Shown: positions 55,013 through 61,654 of the stretch, piece after piece
How the letters are laid out: each line of letters starts with the position of its first letter
How positions within the stretch are numbered: position 1 is the first letter of the stretch
Assembly (NCBI GenBank): GCA_965215825.1
Contig: CBDCEM010000003.1
Coordinates: forward strand, 3,472,001-3,536,000
Source of the DNA: JAWPMT01 sp965215825
GTDB taxonomy: Bacteria > Bacteroidota > Bacteroidia > Cytophagales > Cyclobacteriaceae
DNA length: 64,000 nt
Direction: 5' to 3'
Position numbers and translations under genes: made by a program
The notes under the pieces: model-generated
What the model saw: the letters and a program-made list of their open reading frames with translations, nothing else
Database searches by the model: none
Told to the model about the DNA's origin: nothing

Positions 55013-55222
55013 TCCTAAAAACTAGTCTCGGTTGATGTAAAATGGTTCTCGGATGAAATATAGTGAAAGGAAAATTCTCAACCAAGAAACCATTACTTTT
55101 TCTCTTTAATGTCACCCAAATTTATCCCTGATTATAAGGTAGTTAAGAAATTCAGTTATCAGTAAAAATGAATTTTGTCATCCTGTTTTTGTCGTTTGTA
55201 AGAGTAATGGTTCCGTTCGTTA

Positions 55223-55230
55223 TATTTTTG
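55223..55230 (+). promoter_or_regulatory. Candidate -7 box for the sulP transcript
   Basis: TATTTTTG matches TAnnTTTG. It would start transcription about 85 nt before the structured leader at 55321, leaving a 5' UTR near 245 nt. A matching -33 box is not clear. The rest of 55013-55320 is AT-rich and otherwise featureless. Confidence 0.35.
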
Positions 55231-55320
55231 AAACCTTTAATTAACAATTACGATATAAATTTGTTAATAAATTAGATGTATAGCATCAGAATTAGCCTGA
55301 ACCTGAAATGATTAACTATC

Positions 55321-55441
55321 GAGATCACACTAAAAATGATATTATAGTGGGCGTTTTAGCTTACCTTGTAACGCTTCTCCCGTGTTTGAGGACTCTACCC
55401 GACTAAGGGTGCCACTTTTATCTGGTGTTATAGCTGATCTC
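55321..55441 (+). ncRNA. Candidate structured 5' leader (riboswitch-like) of sulP
   Basis: A 121-nt segment enclosed by a perfect 7-bp helix (GAGATCA 55321-55327 with TGATCTC 55435-55441). Inside, GTGG (55347-55350) can pair with CCAC (55412-55415), stacking on hairpin GCGTT/AACGC (55351-55374), with a further ACCC/GGGT hairpin (55397-55410). An alternative CACTA/TAGTG hairpin (55328-55349) competes with GTGG/CCAC. The sulP start is 41 nt downstream. It does not match any riboswitch class I know. Ligand or protein control is inference. Confidence 0.45.
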
Positions 55442-55481
55442 ATCTTTTAATAAAACAAAATCAATAGCGAGTAATCTCTAA

Positions 55482-57089
55482 ATGGGAAATAATAGTAATA
55501 ATTCCGGTCTTTTTAGCAATTTCAAAACCGACCTCTCGGCATCATTAGTAGTCTTCTTAGTGGCTGTTCCACTTTGTCTGGGTATCGCCCAGGCCTCAGA
55601 AGCTCCTTTGTTTGCTGGTGTTATAGCAGGTATTATCGGTGGCCTTCTCGTTGGTATTATAAGTGGGTCTCAAGTTGGTGTAAGTGGTCCGGCTGCAGGA
55701 CTTGCTGTAATTGTAGCAGGGGCTATCGGAGATTTAGAAAGCTATCAGATATTTCTTGCCGCAGTTGTCGTCGGAGGTATCTTCCAAGTCATTTTAGGTT
55801 TTTTGAAAGCAGGGATAATTGGGTATTACTTCCCATCCTCTGTTATCAAAGGGATGCTTTCCGGCATTGGAATTATCATCATACTGAAACAAATACCTCA
55901 TGCCTTCGGATATGACGATGATCCGGAAGGAGACCTGGGGTTTGAGCAGGCAGATGGAAAAAATACATTCACCGAAATTTTTGACATCATAAGGTATCCC
56001 GAAAATATTGATGTAGGGGCACTTTTAATTTTCGTGATCGCCGTAGGCATTCTGATTCTATGGGAACAGAAATTCATGAAAAAAATAAAAATCTTTCAGG
56101 TAATCCAGGGACCACTTGTTGCTGTTATGTCCAGTATCCTGATTAACCTCGCATTCATAGGATCAGCATTACATATTTCGGGTGAGTCTCATATGGTGAA
56201 CCTGCCTGTTTCAAGCAACATGGGTGAGTTCTTCGGCCAGTTTACGTTTTTTGATCCATCCGCCCTACTCAGGGGTGATGTTATCTTTATGGGAGCAATA
56301 ATCGCCTTAGTCGCCTCCCTTGAAACGCTCTTGTGTGTTGAAGCTACAGATAAGCTAGACCCGCTAAAAAGAATTACTCCAACCAACCGAGAGTTAATTG
56401 CTCAGGGAATTGGAAATGCATTTTCAGGAATGATTGGTGGTCTTCCTGTTACTCAGGTAATTGTAAGGAGTTCAGCGAATATCCAATCCGGAGGGAGAAC
56501 CAAACTTTCCGCTATTCTTCATGGAGTTCTTTTACTCGTCTGCGTGATTCTTATCCCGGACATACTGAACCTGATTCCAAAAGCCTGTCTGGCAGCTATT
56601 CTCATCATCGTAGGTTATAAGCTTGCAAAGCCAGATATCTTCAAGCAAATGTTTTCCGGAGGAAAGGATGTGTATTTTCCTTTTTTGATCACAGTTTTCG
56701 GAATTATTTTCACCGACCTGTTAAAAGGAATTGTTTTGGGACTCGTTATCGGCATATTCCAGATCCTTTACAATAATTTCAAGAAACCTTACGGCGTGAA
56801 GAAGTCCGAGGAAAATGGAACAAACAAGTTACACCTGGAACTTTCAGAAAACCTTACCTTCATAAGCAAGGCAAGTATGATTGATACTGTTGCTCATTTC
56901 CCTGACAACTCTACCGTGGTGTTTGATGCTACAAGGTCGCACTATATTCATCCGGATATCATTGAGATAATCGAGGATTTTAAGAAAAACGCTGAGTATA
57001 GAAACATCACAGTGGAGACCAAAGGATTTGAGAATATGGGAACTGAGAACCAAATCCAGGAATTGAAAAAGATCGCCAAAGAGATTTAA
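55482..57089 (+). CDS. SulP family inorganic anion transporter with STAS-like tail
   Basis: 535 residues. About 12 membrane helices with the SulP features 'LVVFLVAVPLCLGIAQASEAP' (split near 22-42), 'GSQVGVSGPAAGL', 'ETLLCVEATDKLDP' and 'GIGNAFSGMIGGLPVTQVIVRSS', then a cytoplasmic STAS-like domain (about 430-535). Members move sulfate, bicarbonate or other anions with sodium or protons. The 'GLPVTQVIVRSSANIQSGGRT' style is that of the bicarbonate-type branch, but the substrate is not certain. A structured leader precedes it and a 16-bp perfect hairpin follows. Confidence 0.9.
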   Translation: MGNNSNNSGLFSNFKTDLSASLVVFLVAVPLCLGIAQASEAPLFAGVIAGIIGGLLVGIISGSQVGVSGPAAGLAVIVAGAIGDLESYQIFLAAVVVGGIFQVILGFLKAGIIGYYFPSSVIKGMLSGIGIIIILKQIPHAFGYDDDPEGDLGFEQADGKNTFTEIFDIIRYPENIDVGALLIFVIAVGILILWEQKFMKKIKIFQVIQGPLVAVMSSILINLAFIGSALHISGESHMVNLPVSSNMGEFFGQFTFFDPSALLRGDVIFMGAIIALVASLETLLCVEATDKLDPLKRITPTNRELIAQGIGNAFSGMIGGLPVTQVIVRSSANIQSGGRTKLSAILHGVLLLVCVILIPDILNLIPKACLAAILIIVGYKLAKPDIFKQMFSGGKDVYFPFLITVFGIIFTDLLKGIVLGLVIGIFQILYNNFKKPYGVKKSEENGTNKLHLELSENLTFISKASMIDTVAHFPDNSTVVFDATRSHYIHPDIIEIIEDFKKNAEYRNITVETKGFENMGTENQIQELKKIAKEI

Positions 57090-57119
57090 TATTCGGATAT
57101 TTAAGTTCTCGATATACCT

Positions 57120-57161
57120 CCTTCTCAATCACCAATTCTTCTGTTTTGGTGATTGAGAAGG
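57120..57161 (+). terminator. Perfect 16-bp hairpin after sulP
   Basis: CCTTCTCAATCACCAA (57120-57135) and its exact complement (57146-57161) flank a 10-nt loop. It is 30 nt after the sulP stop. The T-run is short (TTTT at 57171-57174), so it may protect or process the transcript end rather than act as a standard terminator. Confidence 0.55.
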
Positions 57162-57257
57162 TAGTAAGCTTTTGCAGGTTACAGCGACATAAAAACAGAA
57201 TAATTACCGCTTTTTCTTCGTTTGTTCATAGAGTGCTTTTAGTATTGCATCCATCGC

Positions 57258-57458
57258 ATGAAGCAAACCCTTCGAATCGTCTATTTGTTTATGGCCTTTT
57301 TGGTGCTGTTGACAGCAACAAGTTGTTCGAGAAACACCCACAAAATCAAGGTGGTGAAACCTAAAAAACATCTTGGGTGGTTTGATGGCAAAAAAGATCG
57401 TAAGAAGAAACGCACCAAAGTGGTTACCTACAAAGTGCATCGAGGCATAAAGTATTAA
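57258..57458 (+). CDS. Small basic lipoprotein
   Basis: 66 residues: signal peptide with lipobox ATSC (C23), followed by a very basic stretch ('KIKVVKPKKHLGWFDGKKDRK' split about 29-49, 'KKKRTKVV'). Small lysine-rich lipoproteins of this type occur in Bacteroidota, function unknown. It would sit at the outer or inner membrane. ggt starts 40 bp downstream, so they may share a transcript. Confidence 0.7.
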   Translation: MKQTLRIVYLFMAFLVLLTATSCSRNTHKIKVVKPKKHLGWFDGKKDRKKKRTKVVTYKVHRGIKY

Positions 57459-57498
57459 TCCACTACATTCGCAGCAGTCGTTATAAACCAACCTACGT

Positions 57499-59205
57499 AT
57501 GAGAAGGATATTCTTCCTGAGTCTTATCATTCTGACTGCCTGTCAAGCAACTACTGAAAAGCAGTCACCTCCTTCGGAGCAAATCGAAGGTGTTATTGGT
57601 ACCTCCGCCATGGTGGTCAGCGCCCATCCATTAGCATCAGAAATTGGAACCAGGATTCTCAAACAGGGAGGCAATGCGATCGACGCGGCAATTGCCGTGC
57701 AATTCGCCTTGCAGGTAGTCTTCCCCGAAGCCGGTAACATTGGCGGTGGCGGCTTTGCAATCGTACGGCTGGAAGATGGGACCAAGGCATCTCTGGATTT
57801 CCGTGAAAAAGCACCCAAAGCCGCTAACAGAGACATGTATCTGGATGAAGAAGGTAATGTAATCTCGGGCAGGAGTAGAGTAGGTCATCTGGCTGCCGGG
57901 GTTCCAGGTTCTGTAGCTGGTATGTGGGAGCTCCACCAAAAATATGGATCTGTACCTTGGCAAAATCTGGTAAATCCTTCTATCGAACTTTCCTCAACAG
58001 GATACAAAATCACCGACCTGGGAGCAAGCAATTTCAATAGGTTCCAGGAAGTTTTTGCAACAATTAATTCCACCAAGCCCTGGATGGTAAAAGAAGGTGG
58101 CTGGAATGCCGGCGATTCTATTGTTCAACAAGAGTTAGCCGCCACATTCACGCAAATCAGCGAATATGGTCGTGATGGATTCTACAAGGGCATTGTAGCA
58201 GATCAAATTGTTAAAGAGATGCAACAAGGTGGTGGTTTGATTACACACGATGACTTACAAAGCTATGAAGCCATTTGGCGTGACCCTGTTATTGGAAATT
58301 ATCGTGGGCATAAAATCATCTCTATGCCTCCTCCTTCCAGTGGAGGAGTGGCCTTACTTCAGTTGCTGCAGGGAGCTGCCATGCACGACGTTAAAGCACT
58401 GGGGCATAATACGGCGGAGACAATCCACCTCATGACAGAACTTGAAAGAAGAGTATATGCGGACCGGGCCACTCACCTGGGCGATCCTGATTTTTATGAT
58501 GTTCCAGTGGACATGCTCCTGAGTGATGCTTATAACAAGGCACGTTTCGGCACCATCCAAATGAATCAGAAGACTTCCTCACAGGAAATCAAAGAAGGAG
58601 CTGTAGACATCATCGAAAGTACAGAGACTACTCATTTTTCCGTGGTTGATAGCGAAGGAAACGCTGTTTCTATCACCACTACACTCAACGGATACTACGG
58701 CTGCAAAGTGGTCATTAGTGGCGCCGGCTTTTTTCTCAACAATGAAATGGATGATTTTAGTGCGAAACCTGGTATTCCAAATATGTTTGGATTAGTTGGA
58801 GCTGAAGCTAATTCCATTGCGCCGGAAAAAAGAATGCTGAGTAGCATGACACCCACTATCCTTGAAAAGGACGGTAAACTTTTCATGGTCAATGGAACTC
58901 CAGGGGGTTCTACCATTATTACCTCGGTCTTTCAGACCATTATGAATGTGATTGATCATGAAATGACGATGCAGGCAGCTGTTAATGCATCAAGAATTCA
59001 CAGTCAATGGTTACCTGATTCAATTTATATCGAGCCAGATGCTTTAACAAAAGAAGCACGAAATGGGTTAACACAGAAAGGACATGGAATCAGTAGTCGA
59101 GAGAGAACGATGGGCAAGATAGATGCCATATTGGTTAAACCCGATGGAACTTACGAAGGAGCTGCTGATATTACTCGTGGAGATGATACTGCAATTGGTT
59201 ACTAG
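57499..59205 (+). CDS. ggt: Gamma-glutamyltransferase lipoprotein
   Basis: 568 residues with a lipoprotein signal peptide (LTAC, C15). The precursor has the Ntn-hydrolase pattern: 'VSAHPLASEIGTRILKQGGNA' (split) and 'GNIGGGGFAIV' early on, the autoprocessing site 'ESTETTHFSVVD' with the catalytic threonine T377, and 'NGTPGGSTIITSVFQ' for substrate binding. It cleaves or transfers the gamma-glutamyl group of glutathione and related peptides in the periplasm. The neighbours downstream (tpx, oxyR, katG) also concern thiol and peroxide metabolism. Confidence 0.94.
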   Translation: MRRIFFLSLIILTACQATTEKQSPPSEQIEGVIGTSAMVVSAHPLASEIGTRILKQGGNAIDAAIAVQFALQVVFPEAGNIGGGGFAIVRLEDGTKASLDFREKAPKAANRDMYLDEEGNVISGRSRVGHLAAGVPGSVAGMWELHQKYGSVPWQNLVNPSIELSSTGYKITDLGASNFNRFQEVFATINSTKPWMVKEGGWNAGDSIVQQELAATFTQISEYGRDGFYKGIVADQIVKEMQQGGGLITHDDLQSYEAIWRDPVIGNYRGHKIISMPPPSSGGVALLQLLQGAAMHDVKALGHNTAETIHLMTELERRVYADRATHLGDPDFYDVPVDMLLSDAYNKARFGTIQMNQKTSSQEIKEGAVDIIESTETTHFSVVDSEGNAVSITTTLNGYYGCKVVISGAGFFLNNEMDDFSAKPGIPNMFGLVGAEANSIAPEKRMLSSMTPTILEKDGKLFMVNGTPGGSTIITSVFQTIMNVIDHEMTMQAAVNASRIHSQWLPDSIYIEPDALTKEARNGLTQKGHGISSRERTMGKIDAILVKPDGTYEGAADITRGDDTAIGY

Positions 59206-59222
59206 AATAGGTACAGATTACC

Positions 59223-59341
59223 AGGTATCAAGTACTAAGTATCAAGTGCTAGGTATCAGGTACTAAGTATCAGGTACTAAGTATCAAGTGCTAGGTATCA
59301 AGTACCAGGTACAAAGTAACAAGTAGCAAGTATTAGGTACT
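59223..59341 (+). repeat. 17-copy heptamer tandem array
   Basis: 119 bp that divide exactly into 17 units of 7 bp with the pattern A(A/G)GTAnn; AGGTATC, AAGTACT, AAGTATC and AAGTGCT recur, and the last units are more divergent. It lies between ggt and tpx, about 65 bp before the tpx start. No gene covers it. Copy number is likely to vary by slippage. Confidence 0.9.
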
Positions 59342-59406
59342 CTTTATCTATCATCTCCTTGAACTTGTTATTGAAAATACTATTTATTAAGGAAATAAAT
59401 CAAAAA

Positions 59407-59907
59407 ATGGCACAAGTAACACTCGGAGGCGCGCCCTCTAACACCTCAGGAGACCTACCTACTGTAGGATCTAAAGCCCCTGATTTCAGCTTTGTAAAAA
59501 CCGACCTTTCTACAAGCTCATTAGCTGCTTATCAAGGCAAAAAACTGATCCTCAACATCTTTCCTAGTGTGGATACGAATACCTGCGCTACTTCGGTACG
59601 CAAGTTCAATGAGAAAGCAGCATCTCTTGATAATACAGCAATTCTTTGCATTTCAGAAGATCTGCCATTTGCACAAAAAAGATTCTGCGGGGCAGAAGGA
59701 ATCGATTCTGTAGAAGCTGTATCTGTATTTAAAAAAGGTAATGACTTTGGTTCGTCATACGGCATTGGACTTGTGGACGGTCCGTTCAACGGATTGCTAT
59801 CTAGAGGAATCGTAGTGATAGATGAAACAGGAGTTGTCAAACATACCGAGCTGGTACCAGAAGTAGCCAATGAACCCAATTACGACGCTGCCTTGGCGGC
59901 TTTGTAA
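59407..59907 (+). CDS. tpx: Thiol peroxidase
   Basis: 166 residues from ATG 59407; an ATG 16 codons upstream is less likely because Tpx proteins start close to 'MAQVTLGG'. The peroxidatic cysteine is C60 ('DTNTCATSVRKFN') and the resolving cysteine C94 ('FAQKRFCGAEG'), as in E. coli Tpx (C61, C95). It reduces hydrogen and lipid peroxides with thioredoxin. The heptamer array lies just before it. It is close to oxyR and katG, so it may be under OxyR control (inference). Confidence 0.95.
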   Translation: MAQVTLGGAPSNTSGDLPTVGSKAPDFSFVKTDLSTSSLAAYQGKKLILNIFPSVDTNTCATSVRKFNEKAASLDNTAILCISEDLPFAQKRFCGAEGIDSVEAVSVFKKGNDFGSSYGIGLVDGPFNGLLSRGIVVIDETGVVKHTELVPEVANEPNYDAALAAL

Positions 59908-59928
59908 TTCTCATTTAATTAAGGCATC

Positions 59929-60058
59929 GAGGCCGTCCCAAAAGTACCCAAGATGTCAGGTTGAATCCATCGAAACCTTATTCCACGCTCTAAAACATCC
60001 ATTTCGACTGGCTCAATGTGACAAATTTCCTTATGATTATGACTTTTGGGACAACCTC
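59929..60058. mobile_element. MITE-like element with 17-bp terminal inverted repeats
   Basis: A 130-bp unit ending in GAGGCCGTCCCAAAAGT (59929-59945) and, inverted, GAGGTTGTCCCAAAAGT (60042-60058), 15 of 17 bases alike. Ends of this type (GAGGnTGTCcCAAAAGT) resemble those of IS1182-like insertion sequences. There is no transposase, so it would need one in trans. Nested within, TGTCAGGTTGA..TCGAAA (near 59955) and TTTCGA..TCAATGTGACA (near 60002-60023) form a second imperfect inverted pair typical of bacteroidete REP-like palindromes. No clear target-site duplication. Confidence 0.6.
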
Positions 60059-60183
60059 CTTCTTTTCATGTAATTACGGTAGAAGTTAATTCGTTGAGAA
60101 AGCACAATATTTACTAATATTAATAGTATAAAGTATTTATTTACTAATTATATTAGCTTAATAATTCTTAAACATAAAACTCA

Positions 60184-60555
60184 ATGGAAATCAAGGACAT
60201 TGCTAATCGTCTGGTTGAGCTCTGCAAAACAGGGTCCTGGGACGAAGCACAAAAAGAGCTTTACCACGAAGATTGTGTCAGTATTGAACCAGAAGGCATG
60301 CCGGATAATGTGATAAAAGGAATGGCAGCTATCAGAAAGAAAGGGGAAATGTTCGCGAGTATGGTTGAAGAAACCCACGGAGGTGATGTTTCAGACCCAG
60401 TTATTGCAGACGATTATTTCTCCATAATGATGAGTTTCGATGTTACGTTTAAAGATCGGGGAAGAGTTCAAGAATCAGAAATCTGTGTTTTTAAAGTCGA
60501 TAGCGGAAAAATTGTCAGTGAGCAATTCTTCTACGTAGTACCACCAATGGGCTAG
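60184..60555 (+). CDS. SnoaL-like / NTF2-fold small protein
   Basis: 123 residues. The cone-shaped SnoaL fold is suggested by the opening helix 'ANRLVELCKTGSWDEAQKEL', 'YHEDCVSIEPEGMP', 'GMAAIRKKGEMF' and the closing strands 'ESEICVFKVDSGKIVSEQFFYV' (split). The fold serves many small enzymes and binding proteins, so the activity is open. Cytoplasmic. It is convergent with oxyR across a perfect 28-bp palindrome. Confidence 0.8.
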   Translation: MEIKDIANRLVELCKTGSWDEAQKELYHEDCVSIEPEGMPDNVIKGMAAIRKKGEMFASMVEETHGGDVSDPVIADDYFSIMMSFDVTFKDRGRVQESEICVFKVDSGKIVSEQFFYVVPPMG

Positions 60556-60608
60556 GTAATCCAAACTAATATAAACCACCCTTTTTCATTAAGAACCACC
60601 TTATTTCG

Positions 60609-60636
60609 AACCTCGTCAACAGCTGTTGACGAGGTT
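60609..60636. terminator. Perfect 28-bp palindrome between convergent genes
   Basis: AACCTCGTCAACAG followed by its exact reverse complement, between the SnoaL-like gene and the oxyR stop (60640). Read either way it gives a strong stem, so it is best explained as a two-way terminator. T-runs are short on both sides. An operator cannot be excluded. Confidence 0.6.
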
Positions 60637-60639
60637 TGG

Positions 60640-61572
60640 TTACTTCATTCTGATCCCAGGGTCTACGATTTCGATGCCGTCTGGGGAAACCATATTACCA
60701 GGGATATTCATTTTAATGTAATCGATCATCTTTTGAACAAAATGTTCTTTGAGAGAGGTCTTTTGAGTAATCACACCAATCTCCCTGGCTTTTTTTAAAA
60801 TGGGTGAAATATTTTCTTCTTGATTTTCGTCTAAGCTTAGCGTCGTTAGCTCCGGCAAAATGGTCAAGCCTCCCTTCGTATCGACTATCCTGATCAAAGC
60901 GTCAATAGAGTTACTTCTGTAGTTGAAAGATCTCCCTTCCTGTATCTTCGTCAGGTCACAAAAATTATTGACCTGATCTCGGAAACAATTTCCTTCATTT
61001 AATAGCCATAAACTATCATAATCGATGTTTTCTAATCGAATGTTCTTCCCCTTCGTTTGATCCGAGGCATAGAAGAAAAAACGTTCATAAAAAATGGGAA
61101 TCGACCTGATTCCATAAACCTCCACAGGCGTAGAGATCAAGCCTGCATCCAGAAACCCACCCCTCACCTCCGTAATCACATCTTCCGTAATCATTTCGTG
61201 AATATCCAATTTGAATTTCGGAAACTCCTCCTGAAGTTGATCAATGAAAAGCGGAATCAGAAAAGGCGCCAAAGTCGGGATAACTCCCAATGTTAGCGTT
61301 CCTTCTAATTCATTTCTCAAGCTTATTGTCCTGTTTTGGAGGTGATCAACACTTGCCACAATCTCAGCAGCCTGGGCCAGGAAGGTAATGCCATCAGCTG
61401 TCGGAACAATCGGGTTAGAAGAACGATCAAATAAACCGATACCTAATTCATTTTCTAATTTCTGTACTTGAAGGCTCAGGGCTGGTTGGCTGATAGAAAG
61501 CTTCTCGGAAGCCTTCTTAAATGAGCCATATTTCTGTAAATTGATGACGTATCTCAGTTGCGCTAATGTCAT
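60640..61572 (-). CDS. oxyR: OxyR-type LysR regulator
   Basis: 310 residues: LysR winged helix (1-60, 'SQPALSLQVQKLENELGIGLF' split) and a periplasmic-binding-like sensor. The redox cysteines C196 ('GNCFRDQ') and C205 ('NNFCDL') are nine residues apart, the same spacing as C199/C208 of E. coli OxyR, where peroxide links them. Divergent from katG with an 82-bp gap that contains palindromes, it is expected to control katG and perhaps tpx. It is the best-supported regulator-target pair in the window. Confidence 0.94.
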   Translation of the reverse strand: MTLAQLRYVINLQKYGSFKKASEKLSISQPALSLQVQKLENELGIGLFDRSSNPIVPTADGITFLAQAAEIVASVDHLQNRTISLRNELEGTLTLGVIPTLAPFLIPLFIDQLQEEFPKFKLDIHEMITEDVITEVRGGFLDAGLISTPVEVYGIRSIPIFYERFFFYASDQTKGKNIRLENIDYDSLWLLNEGNCFRDQVNNFCDLTKIQEGRSFNYRSNSIDALIRIVDTKGGLTILPELTTLSLDENQEENISPILKKAREIGVITQKTSLKEHFVQKMIDYIKMNIPGNMVSPDGIEIVDPGIRMK

Positions 61573-61616
61573 AAGTTCAACTTATGTATCGATAAATAAT
61601 ATAAATAAATATTATC
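61571..61616. promoter_or_regulatory. Palindromes between oxyR and katG
   Basis: ATAAGTT-C-AACTTAT (61571-61585) overlaps the oxyR start codon and has the T-N11-A form of a LysR site. A second dyad, GATAA.ATAATAT..ATATTAT..TTATC, spans 61591-61616. They sit where OxyR would both repress itself and activate katG. The sites are predicted from position and symmetry only. Confidence 0.5.
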
Positions 61617-61654
61617 CCAAATTTACACTCCAATCATTCTTTTATTGATCTAAA

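Noticed and set aside
55168..55275. A 35-codon hydrophobic frame before the sulP leader
   Set aside because: AT-rich DNA gives hydrophobic codons by chance; no neighbour overlap or family supports it, and it covers the promoter candidate.
59223..59341. Tandem array considered as CRISPR or origin iterons
   Set aside because: Units are 7 bp with no spacers, no cas genes nearby, and no replication gene or DnaA boxes.
59870..60073. Plus-strand frame across the end of tpx and the MITE-like element
   Set aside because: It reads through inverted repeats and overlaps tpx out of frame; no protein-like features.
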